From the NCBI GenBank assembly GCA_913051655.1, contig CAJXHI010000022.1:1-50182 (forward strand): a stretch of 50,182 nt of DNA, given 5' to 3'. The notes below the pieces were generated by a model. That model saw only the letters and a list, made by a program, of their open reading frames with translations, was not told where the DNA came from and made no database searches. The translations under genes were made by a program, and so were the position numbers. Source of the stretch: an uncultured Alphaproteobacteria bacterium (GTDB lineage Bacteria; Pseudomonadota; Alphaproteobacteria; Rhodobacterales; Rhodobacteraceae). Shown piece by piece: positions 17,770-28,148 of the stretch; the stretch's first letter is position 1, and each line of letters begins with the position of its first letter.

Positions 17770-17798
17770 TTGACTCGCGTGATAAGCATCCATACATA
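17770..17798 (+). promoter_or_regulatory. groESL promoter
   Basis: TTGACT (17770-17775), 17 bases and TACATA (17793-17798) form a good vegetative promoter just upstream of the CIRCE element. The same stretch can be read as an RpoH promoter with CCATAC as the -10, so dual use is possible. Confidence 0.6.
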
Positions 17799-17805
17799 CG
17801 CGCTG

Positions 17806-17832
17806 TTGGCACTCGCCCCAAATGAGTGCTAA
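17806..17832. promoter_or_regulatory. CIRCE operator (HrcA site)
   Basis: TTGGCACTC, a 9-base spacer and GAGTGCTAA match the CIRCE inverted repeat (TTAGCACTC-N9-GAGTGCTAA) with one mismatch. It lies 8 bases after the promoter -10, where HrcA binding would block transcription of groESL. hrcA itself is not in the window. Confidence 0.93.
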
Positions 17833-17881
17833 TTCCTTTTACTGAGGATGAATGTAAATTTTGAGCGTAAGGAGCCTAGAA

Positions 17882-18169
17882 ATGGCATTGAAACCGCTTC
17901 ATGATCGTGTGCTGGTGCGTCGCGTAGAAAGCGACGAGAAAACGGCCGGCGGATTGATCATACCTGATAGTGCAAAAGAAAAGCCCGCAGAGGGCGTCGT
18001 TGTTGCTTGTGGCGCAGGCGCCCGCAAGGATAGCGGCGAGCTGATCGAGATGGCTGTGAGCGAAGGGGATAAAATCCTGTTCGGAAAATGGTCAGGCACA
18101 GAAGTCACCCTAGATGGTGAAGAGCTGTTGATCATGAAAGAAAGCGACATTTTGGGCATAATTGCCTGA
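17882..18169 (+). CDS. groES: Co-chaperonin GroES
   Basis: Heptameric lid of the GroEL folding chamber. The 95-aa protein begins [14 protein letters not shown] and contains the mobile-loop region [17 protein letters not shown] and the C-terminal [13 protein letters not shown]. The start is the ATG at 17882 with AAGGAG about 7 bases upstream; an in-frame TTG further upstream would add seven non-family residues. It is followed by groEL after 45 bases. Regulation by CIRCE, and perhaps RpoH, is visible upstream. Confidence 0.98.
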   Translation: MALKPLHDRVLVRRVESDEKTAGGLIIPDSAKEKPAEGVVVACGAGARKDSGELIEMAVSEGDKILFGKWSGTEVTLDGEELLIMKESDILGIIA

Positions 18170-18199
18170 GTCGCCAGATCTTTAACAAATTTTAATTAG

Positions 18200-19864
<1,665 letters not shown>

Positions 19865-19887
19865 GCCCAAACGCTTCGAAATTAATG

Positions 19888-19922
19888 AAGGCCGCCCTAT
19901 GTAGGGCGGCCTTTTCGTTTTT
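19888..19922 (+). terminator. Rho-independent terminator of groESL
   Basis: AAGGCCGCCC, loop TATGTA and GGGCGGCCTT form a 10-bp GC-rich stem (19888-19913), followed by TTCGTTTTT. It starts 23 bases after the groEL stop. This is the strongest terminator in the window. Confidence 0.92.
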
Positions 19923-20035
19923 AAATCAAACCGAAAAGATTTGAAGTTTGAGAGCTTTTTGAAATTTGGTGGGCGTCTTTATCCATGGATAGATTTTCTA
20001 ATATAAGTTGGGAAATTTAAAGTCCCGAAGTGCTT

Positions 20036-21123
20036 ATGCACCATACATTACACGTGTCGGACAGGCTGGTGTCCGAGTCTCACAGTCAGCGTACTTTTGA
20101 TCTTGAAGGTGTTATCATACTGCCGGGTATTGTCTATCTTCACGGAGATTGATTTGAACGCGATCTTGCTCCTCGTTGCAGCGCGATTACGGAATTGCAG
20201 CAAGGGTTTGAGGCAGCTCATAACTAACTTGCTGCCAATGCGGTTACCACCGCCGTCTTAGCTCAGTTTTATAGTTGGGAAGTCGACATGCGCGGCTCCA
20301 CCTTTGCGAAGCAGTTTTTTCAGGATCTTGACCTCTTTGTTCCCACTGTCGATACTTAATTAATGGCCCAATTGCGCGGCGAAACCCATCTGTTGGACAA
20401 GTATGACAAAGTTGCAGAATTCTGTCGCCGACATAAAATTCTTTTTGTGGTTTTTAACGATTATCTGCCCTCTAAAGTGCTTTCAGCTGGGGAAAAATAC
20501 CTCACCTTACGGGGCAGGTGTTAAAATCTGGGCGTAGCCCAGAAGATCACCTTGCGTATTTGCAACGTCTACATGCGGCTTCTGAGGTGGTTCAGCAGCG
20601 GCTGCCAAAACTGATCCAAGATTTTGGACCAAACGTAATTCTAGCAAGTTACTATCATCCAAACGCTAAGCGGTGACAAAAATGGTACAGCCTTGGTGTG
20701 GGCATCTCAGAATTTCCAGAAACGATAGAGGCGGTGGCGCAGGCACATAGGGATGGATTCACCGTGGTCTTGGGCGCCCCTAATCTTCTGTGGGGAAAGT
20801 CGCATAAGAATAATATTAGCGCGTTTTCTTCGGTTAAGATGGAAGTCTGTGCGGCGCTTGCTTTTGATTAGCACTACCCATCTTTACATCTTGCAACACT
20901 TAAATTCGCGAAAAAAATTTGTTTGGAACCCGCTTGGGCGCTCGTATCAGAACATCTCGCAAATATCCTCTATTTGCACGACTGTGGACCGATGGATATT
21001 GGAGAACGAGGGGATTTCGTGATTTTGGACGCCGACACATAGACACTTAAAGGCACGTTTTCAGGGGGCAGGTCCACCGCCTTAAGTCGTAATTTGGCAG
21101 CACGATTTATGTCCTCATTTTAA
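20036..21123 (+). pseudogene. PhnM-like amidohydrolase pseudogene
   Basis: Full-length relic of an amidohydrolase of the PhnM group (alpha-D-ribose 1-methylphosphonate 5-triphosphate diphosphatase-like). The first frame gives GVIILPGIVYLHGD, then FERDLAPRCSAITELQQGFE, VTTAVLAQFYSWEVDMRG and VAEFCRRHKILFVVFNDYLP, with stops at 20150, 20225 and 20357. A frameshift near 20489-20505 (GGGGAAAAA) moves to a second frame: LTGQVLKSGRSPEDHLAYLQ, LGVGISEFPETIEA, TVVLGAPNLLWGKSH, HYPSLHLATLKFAKK and GERGDFVILDADT. This frame has stops at 20674, 20869 and 21040 and a final TAA at 21121. The family SHDD metal motif is replaced by ASYYHP. The end overlaps the convergent purK stop. Confidence 0.87.
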
Positions 21124-22196
21124 ATTTTGGGGCTGATGCAGTTAAAGTGTCCCATCTTGCGTCCAGGTTTTACATCTGCTTTGCCATAAAGGTGAAGCGC
21201 AATATTACTATCCTTGGCTAATGCCTCGACGCGTTCAATATCCGCACCAATAAGATTTTCCATCACTACGTTACTATGACGCGCCCCATCCCCAAGGGGC
21301 CATTGTGCGACAGTGCGGATATGCTGTTCGAATTGATCCACCACACAGCCATTTTGCGTCCAATGTCCAGAATTATGAACGCGCGGTGCAATCTCATTCA
21401 CGGTCAAGCCCTGAGGTGTCACGAAAAGCTCCACAGCCATAACACCTACATAGTCCAGTGCATTCATTATCTTAGCTGTCATCAAAATTGCATCTGTGCG
21501 CTGTGACGCACTAAGGCGGGCAGGAAGCGTTGTGGTGTGTAAAATACCGTTGCGATGCACGTTTTCGCCGGGGTCAAAACACGCAATATTACCGTCGGAG
21601 CTTCGCGCTCCAATAACAGACACCTCATGAGAAAAGGCGACAAAGCCTTCTAGGATCATGTCTTGTCTTTCAAATTTTTCCCAGATTTTGGGTAGATCAG
21701 AGGCATCGGTCAAACGAATCTGACCTTTTCCGTCGTAGCCAAATCGACGCGTTTTCAAGATCGCTGGCGGTCCAATGTCAGATATTGCAGCGGTGAGTGT
21801 TCCAAGCGAATTGACTGCTGTAAATGGTGCCGTTTTAAGCCCCAAATTATTAAGATAGCTTTTTTCGATCAAACGATCCTGAGATACGCGCAACACTTCG
21901 CGCCCAGGTCTGATAACGGTGTGCTGTTCTAAAATATCGAGCGCAGAGGTTGGAATATTTTCGAATTCATAGGTTACCACATCAATAGATTTTGCATATG
22001 AGATAAGAGCGCTTGTATCCTCATATTGTGCGGTGGTAACCTGATGGGCAACATCTGCTGCCGGCGGATTTTCTGCTGGTTCATAAATATGCGTGCGCAA
22101 TCCTAGTCTTGCTGCCGCGACTGAAAGCATACGGCCCAATTGACCCCCACCTAATATGCCGATGACTTCTCCGGTCTTCAATGGGTCACGCATCAC
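21120..22196 (-). CDS. purK: 5-(carboxyamino)imidazole ribonucleotide synthase
   Basis: ATP-grasp enzyme that carboxylates AIR to N5-CAIR with bicarbonate and ATP in purine synthesis. The 358-aa protein has the N-terminal [12 protein letters not shown] (13-24), YEFENIP, the ATP-grasp [12 protein letters not shown] and the C-terminal [14 protein letters not shown], all diagnostic for PurK. The start overlaps the end of purE by 11 bases, so the two subunits of the pathway step are translated together. Its stop overlaps the end of the PhnM-like relic on the opposite strand. Confidence 0.97.
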   Translation of the reverse strand: MMRDPLKTGEVIGILGGGQLGRMLSVAAARLGLRTHIYEPAENPPAADVAHQVTTAQYEDTSALISYAKSIDVVTYEFENIPTSALDILEQHTVIRPGREVLRVSQDRLIEKSYLNNLGLKTAPFTAVNSLGTLTAAISDIGPPAILKTRRFGYDGKGQIRLTDASDLPKIWEKFERQDMILEGFVAFSHEVSVIGARSSDGNIACFDPGENVHRNGILHTTTLPARLSASQRTDAILMTAKIMNALDYVGVMAVELFVTPQGLTVNEIAPRVHNSGHWTQNGCVVDQFEQHIRTVAQWPLGDGARHSNVVMENLIGADIERVEALAKDSNIALHLYGKADVKPGRKMGHFNCISPKI

Positions 22197-22674
22197 TTGG
22201 CTCTTCTGGAATAGAGGCGCTCAATGCATTGCGCCATGAGTCAAGCCTCTCGGCGAGTACGCTATCTTGCAAAGCCAAGATACCAGCCGCCAGAAGGCCA
22301 GCGTTTTTAGCTCCCGCCGCGCCAATTGCCATCGTGGCAACAGGATACCCGCGGGGCATTTGCAAAATGGAATAAAGGCTGTCCACGCCCGACAGGGTTT
22401 CTGTTTTAACCGGCACTCCAATCACAGGAATGCGGGTTTTGGAAGCCATCATACCAGGAAGGTGTGCTGCACCTCCAGCCCCTGCGATGATCACCTGGAG
22501 CCCACGATCAACTGCAGTTTTTCCGTAATCCCACAACCGGTTTGGCGTGCGGTGGGCTGAGACGATTTTTGTATCGTATGACACACCCAATTCATTAAGA
22601 ACTTCTACCGCTTCACGCAGCGTTGGCCAGTCAGATTGACTACCCATAATAATTCCAACCTGAACCTGTGTCAT
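22186..22674 (-). CDS. purE: 5-(carboxyamino)imidazole ribonucleotide mutase
   Basis: Converts N5-CAIR to CAIR, directly after PurK, in purine synthesis. The 162-aa class I PurE contains GSQSDWP (11-17), the active-site AHRTP (40-44), [12 protein letters not shown] and GVPV. A GGAGG ribosome binding site precedes the ATG. purK follows with an 11-base overlap and a YdcH-type gene lies upstream on the same strand, an order common in Rhodobacteraceae. Confidence 0.98.
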   Translation of the reverse strand: MTQVQVGIIMGSQSDWPTLREAVEVLNELGVSYDTKIVSAHRTPNRLWDYGKTAVDRGLQVIIAGAGGAAHLPGMMASKTRIPVIGVPVKTETLSGVDSLYSILQMPRGYPVATMAIGAAGAKNAGLLAAGILALQDSVLAERLDSWRNALSASIPEEPSDA

Positions 22675-22721
22675 CGCTAAGTCCTCCGCCTAAGGGGCGC
22701 CTCATATGAAGTCACCATCCG

Positions 22722-22946
22722 TTAGGCAATGATATCAGGGGTAATTTGATCCTCAAGATGTGCAATTTTATCCTTGAGACGTAATTTCCGCTTTTTCAGA
22801 CGCTGGATTATCAGCCGGTCAGTACCGGGTTTTTCCTGTAAAGCGCAGATGGTGTCATCAAGATCACGATGTTCACCTCTTAGAACTTCAAGCTGAATGC
22901 GAAGAATTTCGTTACGGCCGATTGATCCTTCAAATGAAGCGTTCAT
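22722..22946 (-). CDS. YdcH-family (DUF465) small protein
   Basis: A 74-aa, highly charged, helical protein with the DUF465 pattern: EHRDLDDTICAL (residues 30-41) followed by RLKKRKLRLKDKIAHLEDQI (49-68). The second part is a likely coiled coil. Its function is unknown in all bacteria where it is found. It lies about 45 bases upstream of purE on the same strand and is divergent from hsp20. Confidence 0.85.
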   Translation of the reverse strand: MNASFEGSIGRNEILRIQLEVLRGEHRDLDDTICALQEKPGTDRLIIQRLKKRKLRLKDKIAHLEDQITPDIIA

Positions 22947-23002
22947 TCCGTTTGATCCTACTTATGCGTTAAACTTACCCTAATTAAAAACTTATGAAAA
23001 GA

Positions 23003-23031
23003 CTTGAGTTTTTTATAATTGCTTCCCATAT
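23003..23031 (+). promoter_or_regulatory. Heat-shock (RpoH) promoter of hsp20
   Basis: CTTGAGT (23003-23009), a 15-base spacer and CCCATAT (23025-23031) closely match the sigma-32/RpoH pattern CTTGAAA-N13-15-CCCAT. It lies about 62 bases before the hsp20 start, the expected place for a heat-shock promoter. Confidence 0.75.
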
Positions 23032-23093
23032 CTTTAAAGGCTGCCAAACGGGGCTACATATCAAAACACTGTCGCTTGCGCAGAGGGCGTGTC

Positions 23094-23519
23094 ATGACAA
23101 AATTATCTTTGGGAGCTTACCCGCATACGCTTGGCTTTGAACAGCTTGAGCGTCTTTTAGAACGAACTGCAAAGTCAGGCAACGAAGGCTATCCCCCGTT
23201 TAACATTGAACAAACATCACAACGATCTTATAGGATTACTTTAGCTGTCGCTGGGTTCTGTGAAGATGATTTATCGATCACTGTTGAAGAGCGTCAATTG
23301 GTGATTAAAGGCCGTCAAAAAGACGATACAGGAGATCGAATTTTCCTACACCGTGGTATTGCAGCACGACAATTTCAAAGGTCATTTGTTTTGGCTGAGG
23401 GGGTAGATGTCGGGGATGCCATCATTGAAAATGGCTTACTTCATGTGGATCTCACACAAAATCTACCAGAAACGGTGATACAAACGATAAAAATCAAAAG
23501 AGGGTGGAGCGATGATTGA
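23094..23519 (+). CDS. Small heat-shock protein (Hsp20/IbpA family)
   Basis: ATP-independent holdase of 141 aa that binds unfolding proteins. The alpha-crystallin domain runs from PPFNIEQTSQRSYRITLAVA (34-53) through GFCEDDLSITVEERQLVIKG and RIFLHRGIAARQFQRSF to ENGLLHVDL. The N-terminal LGFEQLERLLE matches IbpA-type proteins. The frame is open upstream to 23019, but the ATG at 23094 matches the family N-terminus. The DUF1150 gene overlaps its end by 8 bases, the usual alphaproteobacterial pair. A strong RpoH promoter lies upstream. Confidence 0.95.
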   Translation: MTKLSLGAYPHTLGFEQLERLLERTAKSGNEGYPPFNIEQTSQRSYRITLAVAGFCEDDLSITVEERQLVIKGRQKDDTGDRIFLHRGIAARQFQRSFVLAEGVDVGDAIIENGLLHVDLTQNLPETVIQTIKIKRGWSDD

Positions 23520-23739
23520 TAAAGAAAATTTTTATGTGGGTAAAGAAAATCGGATCGTTTACGTGAAGTCTGTTGATGTAGAGGATCTTCCCGATTATAT
23601 TCGGTCCCAGATGCCAAAAAAAACAATGCTTTATGCCGTCCATAATTCTGACGGTGAACGCCTAGCCATTGTTGAAAAACGCGATATGGCCTTTGTTCTG
23701 GCGAGGCAAAATGATCTTTCACCTGTAATGGTACATTAA
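23512..23739 (+). CDS. DUF1150 family protein
   Basis: A 75-aa protein of unknown function. It shows the DUF1150 pattern: IVYVKSVDVEDLPD (14-27), TMLYAVHNSDGERLAIVEKR and a C-terminal FVLARQNDLSPVMVH. The ATG overlaps the last codons of hsp20 by 8 bases, so it is probably translated with it and heat induced. The pairing suggests a role beside the small heat-shock protein, but no function is established. Confidence 0.88.
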   Translation: MIDKENFYVGKENRIVYVKSVDVEDLPDYIRSQMPKKTMLYAVHNSDGERLAIVEKRDMAFVLARQNDLSPVMVH

Positions 23740-23830
23740 AAAAAAGCGACGTAGGCTGCTTGCGTTCGTCCAAAAGAAAAACAGTCCTTTGGATATATAA
23801 AAATGCCGGAGCTAATTTAATTATTTGGGG

Positions 23831-25537
23831 TTAGTCCGCTGCAATAAGACCCATGCTTTCTAGTTTTAGCAAAATCTGATGGGCGCAATGATCCACGTCC
23901 ACATTTTCAGTTTCGACCCGTATTTCTGGGTTTTCTGGCACATCATAAGGATCTGAAATGCCCGTAAACTCTTTGATTTTTCCTTCGCGCGCCAATTTAT
24001 AAAGCCCTTTGCGATCGCGCCGTTCACATTCCTCTATTGATGTGGCCACATGAACTTCGGCGAAGGCGCCAACTTGTTCGATCTCTTCTCGTACCGCACG
24101 ACGCGTTGCCCCATACGGCGCTATGGGTGCACAGATTGCAATGCCACCATTTTTTGTAATTTCTGAGGCTACATACCCAATGCGGCGAATGTTCAGATCA
24201 CGGTGTTCTTTGCTAAAGCCCAATTCTGAGGACAGATTTTTGCGTACGATATCTCCATCTAACATTGTGACCGGGCGTCCGCCCATCTCCATGAGCTTAA
24301 ACATGAGCGCATTGGCGATGGTGGATTTGCCTGATCCGGAAAAACCCGTGAAGAACACGGTAAATCCTTGTTGGGACCGTGGTGGGCGGGTTTTGCGCAA
24401 TTCTGAGATCACTTCGGGAAAGCTGAACCATTCAGGGATTTCCAAACCTTCTGACAGACGGCGGCGTAATTCAGTACCGGAAATATTTAAAACTGTGAGA
24501 TCTTCTTCAATCTCATCTGCGGGTTCATATTGCGCACGTTCCTGCACATAAACCATATGTTTAAAATCAACCATTTCAATGCCCATTTCTTCTTCATGTG
24601 AGCGAAACAAATCTTGGGCATCATAAGGACCGTAAAAATCCTCTCCCGAAGAATTTTTACCAGGGCCTGCATGATCGCGGCCGACAATAAAATGTGTGCA
24701 GCCATGGTTTTTGCGGATCAAACCATGCCAGACCGCCTCGCGCGGTCCTGCCATACGCATAGCGAGGTTCAAAAGAGACATTGTGGTTGTGGCCGCTGGA
24801 TATTTGTCAAGAACAGCCTCATAACAACGCACCCGCGTGAAATGATCGATATCACCCGGTTTGGTCATCCCAACGACAGGATGGATCATCAGATTTGCCT
24901 GCGCCTCCTTTGCTGCGCGAAAAGTGAGTTCCTGATGCGCACGGTGGAGCGGATTGCGAGTTTGAAATGCCACCACTTTGCGCCATCCCAGCTTCCTAAA
25001 ATAGGCGCGCAATTCGTTTGGTGTATCGCGCCGCGCGCGAAAATCGTAATGAATTGGTTGTTGTATACCGACAATCGGTCCACCGAGGTAAACAGAGTAA
25101 GCTGTATTATGAAGATAGTGCACCGAAGGATGGGAAAGATCATCAGCACCGAAAACATATTCAGCCTCTTTGGATTTGTTCGGTGTCCAGCTATCCGTCA
25201 CGGTCATTGTCGCAAGGATCACACCCTCTTGGTCTCGCAAAGCAATATCTTTACCAATCTCGAGCTTTTCGGCAAAGGCCTCCAAAACATCCAGAGTGAT
25301 GGGCATGGGCCACAATGCACCGTTCTTAAGACGCATGGTTTCAACAACACTGTCGTAATCGTCTTCAGACAGGAACCCGTTAAGTGGGTTAAATCCACCA
25401 TTCATAAGGAGTTCAAGGTCGCAGATTTGGCGTGGGGTTAGATCCCAACTGATCAAGTCTGTCGCCTCAGCTTTGAGCTTTCGGGCGTTATCATGAGATG
25501 TATATAATTCGGGAATCGGGGAGAGGTTGGCTAACAT
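23831..25537 (-). CDS. Bifunctional sulfate adenylyltransferase/adenylylsulfate kinase
   Basis: Fusion of ATP sulfurylase (sulfate + ATP to APS) and APS kinase (APS to PAPS) for sulfate activation. In the sulfurylase half, TRNPLHRAH is at about 193-201 and GRDHAGPG at about 286-293. The C-terminal kinase has the P-loop GFSGSGKST (398-406) and LDGDIVRKNL. The ATG at 25537, giving MLANLSPIPELYTS, fits the family N-terminus; an in-frame start at 25609 would add 24 residues without a ribosome binding site. Single-chain Sat-CysC of about 570 aa is typical of Rhodobacteraceae. No other sulfur genes flank it. Confidence 0.95.
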   Translation of the reverse strand: MLANLSPIPELYTSHDNARKLKAEATDLISWDLTPRQICDLELLMNGGFNPLNGFLSEDDYDSVVETMRLKNGALWPMPITLDVLEAFAEKLEIGKDIALRDQEGVILATMTVTDSWTPNKSKEAEYVFGADDLSHPSVHYLHNTAYSVYLGGPIVGIQQPIHYDFRARRDTPNELRAYFRKLGWRKVVAFQTRNPLHRAHQELTFRAAKEAQANLMIHPVVGMTKPGDIDHFTRVRCYEAVLDKYPAATTTMSLLNLAMRMAGPREAVWHGLIRKNHGCTHFIVGRDHAGPGKNSSGEDFYGPYDAQDLFRSHEEEMGIEMVDFKHMVYVQERAQYEPADEIEEDLTVLNISGTELRRRLSEGLEIPEWFSFPEVISELRKTRPPRSQQGFTVFFTGFSGSGKSTIANALMFKLMEMGGRPVTMLDGDIVRKNLSSELGFSKEHRDLNIRRIGYVASEITKNGGIAICAPIAPYGATRRAVREEIEQVGAFAEVHVATSIEECERRDRKGLYKLAREGKIKEFTGISDPYDVPENPEIRVETENVDVDHCAHQILLKLESMGLIAAD

Positions 25538-25727
25538 CTGTTCTTCTTTCGCAGTCGTTTTAAACTTAATTTTGGTTCTATTTGTCGCTCGCTCTACCTC
25601 ACCACGCATACAATACGGCCAATTTGCGCGATTTAAACAGTCTAAAGATGACCAAATTAAGGCTAGAGTTCGGAAATTTTTTTAAAAAATTCAATAAGTG
25701 AAAATTTCATTGTTTTATTTACCTATT

Positions 25728-26669
25728 TTAATTGTTTCCAGCCAAAAACTTTTCTGCGTCTAGCGCGGCCATACATCCCATGGCGGCACTAGTCACGGCT
25801 TGCCTGTAGACATGATCCGTCAAATCCCCCGCAGCAAAAACACCGGGAATAGAAGTGCGCGTCGTTCCGGCCTCTACTTTCACATAGCCGCCATTGTGGG
25901 TTTCAAGGACGTTATTAACCAATTCACTCGCAGGCGCATGACCGATAGCGATAAAGACCCCTTTACAGGGAACATCAGTTATTTCACCAGTTTTTACGTT
26001 TTTCAAGCGTGTGGCTTCTACGCCGAGGGGAGTGTCAGTTCCAAGAATTTCTAATACTTCATGAAACCAAACAGTTTCAATTTTAGGATTCTTAAACAGC
26101 CGGTCTTGCAGGATCTTCTCCGCCCGAAGTTCATCACGTCGATGGATAAGGGTCACTTTGGAGGCAAAGTTTGTCAGAAAGAGCGCTTCTTCTACAGCTG
26201 TATTTCCCCCGCCAACGATAACAAGCTCCTCTCCCCGGTAGAAAAACCCGTCACAGGTGGCGCAGGCAGATACGCCAAATCCTTTGAAGCGTTGTTCAGA
26301 AGGCAGGCCAAGCCATTTTGCCCGTGCACCTGTCGCCAAAATGACAGAGTCTGCTGAATAGACCGTTCCGCTATCCCCTTTAGCCGTAAAGGGGCGTTTG
26401 TGTAGATCAATATCCAGAATAATGTCTGAAATCACCTCGGTGCCCATCGCTCCGGCATGGGCCTCCATGCGGCTCATCAAATCAGGTCCTTGGACTTCGG
26501 TATCTCCAGGCCAATTTTCCACTTCGGTCGTCGTCGTCAGCTGACCACCTGGCTCAATTCCTTGCACCAAAATAGGTGCTAACATGGCGCGACTGGCGTA
26601 AACGGCGGCTGTATATCCCGCAGGACCAGACCCAATGATCAATGTTTTCGTATAACGGGTTTGTGACAT
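25728..26669 (-). CDS. trxB: Thioredoxin-disulfide reductase
   Basis: FAD enzyme that uses NADPH to keep thioredoxin reduced. Visible motifs are the FAD-binding GSGPAG (13-18), the redox pair CATC (136-139), the NADPH-binding GGGNTAVEEA (near 152) and the C-terminal GVFAAGDLTD. Length 313 aa is normal. The ATG at 26669 fits the family N-terminus MSQTRYTK, but a TTG at 26684 has the better ribosome binding site (AGAGGT) and would add five residues. It is divergent from an Lrp-type regulator about 200 bp away, a conserved neighbour in this group. Confidence 0.96.
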   Translation of the reverse strand: MSQTRYTKTLIIGSGPAGYTAAVYASRAMLAPILVQGIEPGGQLTTTTEVENWPGDTEVQGPDLMSRMEAHAGAMGTEVISDIILDIDLHKRPFTAKGDSGTVYSADSVILATGARAKWLGLPSEQRFKGFGVSACATCDGFFYRGEELVIVGGGNTAVEEALFLTNFASKVTLIHRRDELRAEKILQDRLFKNPKIETVWFHEVLEILGTDTPLGVEATRLKNVKTGEITDVPCKGVFIAIGHAPASELVNNVLETHNGGYVKVEAGTTRTSIPGVFAAGDLTDHVYRQAVTSAAMGCMAALDAEKFLAGNN

Positions 26670-26876
26670 GCTTTTGACTTTCAATAACGACCTCTGGAAT
26701 CATATACGCAACTCTTGCTCGGTGTAAAACCCGTCATTTTTCTCGTATATGCAAAGTTCTGATTTCTCTTTGTCACTGCAGTTTAAAAGCGATGGCAAAT
26801 ATTATTGCTATCTTTTGAAAGTTTATTGCTCAGCAAGTATCAATGCTGTAAGAATCGAAAAAAAGAAAGGGATACC

Positions 26877-27377
26877 ATGCCGGTAAGCCGTTTGGACCCC
26901 ATAGACCGCCGAATTTTAGCCGAACTTCAGGCAGATGGGAGAATTACCAATGTTGAATTGGCAAGCCGCGTTGGGATTTCCGCCCCGCCCTGTTTACGTC
27001 GTGTGCGTGCGCTGGAGGAGCAGGGTTTTGTTCGCGGCTATCATGCGGATGTGGACAGCCGGCAGCTTGGCTTTGAGGTGAGCGTTTTTGTGATGGTGGG
27101 TCTGCAGAGTCAGGCAGAATCCGATCTTCGAGAATTTGAAAATCGCTGTATTGCTTGGCCATTAGTAAGAGAATGCCATATGCTAAATGGTGAAGTAGAT
27201 TTCATGCTGAAGTGTGTGGCACTTGACCTCAGTTCCTTTCAATTTTTCTTGACAGGAGAGCTTTTGACGGCTCCGAATGTGGCAAGTGTAAAAACATCCC
27301 TTGTCATTCGCGCCGCTAAGGATGACCCGGGTGTACCTTTTGACATTCTTGAAGAGCGGCTAACAAAACAATGCTGA
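26877..27377 (+). CDS. Lrp/AsnC-family transcriptional regulator
   Basis: DNA-binding regulator of 166 aa. The N-terminal helix-turn-helix reads LDPIDRRILAELQADGRITN followed by VELASRVGISAPPCLRRVRA. The C-terminal RAM/ACT-like domain senses small molecules, usually amino acids. The start at 26877 (MPVSRLDP) matches the family; an upstream in-frame start at 26805 would add unrelated residues. It is divergent from trxB and may control it or itself, but no operator is evident by eye. pgeF converges on it from the other side. Confidence 0.93.
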   Translation: MPVSRLDPIDRRILAELQADGRITNVELASRVGISAPPCLRRVRALEEQGFVRGYHADVDSRQLGFEVSVFVMVGLQSQAESDLREFENRCIAWPLVRECHMLNGEVDFMLKCVALDLSSFQFFLTGELLTAPNVASVKTSLVIRAAKDDPGVPFDILEERLTKQC

Positions 27378-27386
27378 CGCGGTCGT

Positions 27387-28145
27387 TCAAAGTCGAATAA
27401 CCGAGATTAATCGGCCATAGTCCGATTCACCCTTATGGGCGGTGCGGCGGTAGGAATAATATTTTTCTGGTGCCGAATAGGTACACTCCCCAACCCATTC
27501 ACAATTATCGATACCTGCGGCGCGCAAACGGAAAAGGCCAAATCCGGGAAGATCAAACATATATTTTCCTGAAGTCGTACCATTGGTGAAAAATTCCGTG
27601 TAGGAAGAATCGCTGTCGGCAAAATTTTCAAAAAACTCCTCACCAACTTCATATGCGGCTTGGCTTATACAGGGACCGATCACCGCCTGAATATCATAGC
27701 GGTTCGAGCCGAGGTGTTCCATTTTATTGATTGTCGCCTCAAGAACGCCGTCTATAGCACCGCGCCAACCGGCATGAGCGGCACCTATTATGCCGGCTTT
27801 ATGATCTGCAAAAAGCACAGGTTGACAATCAGCGCTTAAGACGGAAAGCCCTAGTCCTGCAGTTGCAGTTACGAGCGCATCGGCCTTTGGTCGATCTTCT
27901 GTAGGGCGATCTGCAATCAAAGCTTTGGCTGAATGCACCTGATGCACACCTAGAAGTGCACCTGGTATCAAGCCTAGATCTTTAGTGACTCGCATCCTAT
28001 TTTCGGCAATGGCAATACGATCATCCAAAGATCCGTTGCCACAGTTTAATCCTTCGTAAATACCCTCTGAAACACCGCCCTTTCGGGTGAAAAACCCGTG
28101 CTCAACTGGGGTCAGTCGGGGCGAAGTGATTTTTTCAATTTGCAT
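27387..28145 (-). CDS. pgeF: Peptidoglycan editing factor PgeF (YfiH, laccase domain)
   Basis: Multicopper-laccase-fold enzyme of 252 aa. Family members hydrolyse or edit muropeptides carrying L-Ser instead of L-Ala, and some act on purine nucleosides. The metal site residues are visible in HQVH (68-71), ADCQPVL (Cys107) and HAGWRG (124-129), followed by GPCI (157-160). Its stop is about 10 bases from the convergent Lrp gene. Upstream, the MidA-type methyltransferase ends three bases before its start, so both belong to one operon with lgt. Confidence 0.93.
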   Translation of the reverse strand: MQIEKITSPRLTPVEHGFFTRKGGVSEGIYEGLNCGNGSLDDRIAIAENRMRVTKDLGLIPGALLGVHQVHSAKALIADRPTEDRPKADALVTATAGLGLSVLSADCQPVLFADHKAGIIGAAHAGWRGAIDGVLEATINKMEHLGSNRYDIQAVIGPCISQAAYEVGEEFFENFADSDSSYTEFFTNGTTSGKYMFDLPGFGLFRLRAAGIDNCEWVGECTYSAPEKYYSYRRTAHKGESDYGRLISVIRL

Positions 28146-28148
28146 CTT

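Noticed and set aside
20753-21022. An 89-codon open frame downstream of groEL
   Set aside because: It is a shadow frame inside the PhnM-like relic; the meaningful frame is different.
20036-21123. Stop-codon reassignment or programmed readthrough in the PhnM-like gene
   Set aside because: All three stop codons occur internally, there is also a frameshift, and metal-binding residues are lost. Neighbouring genes use standard stops.
24614-25441. A 275-codon open frame opposite the sulfate adenylyltransferase gene
   Set aside because: Antisense shadow of a well-supported gene with no recognisable features.
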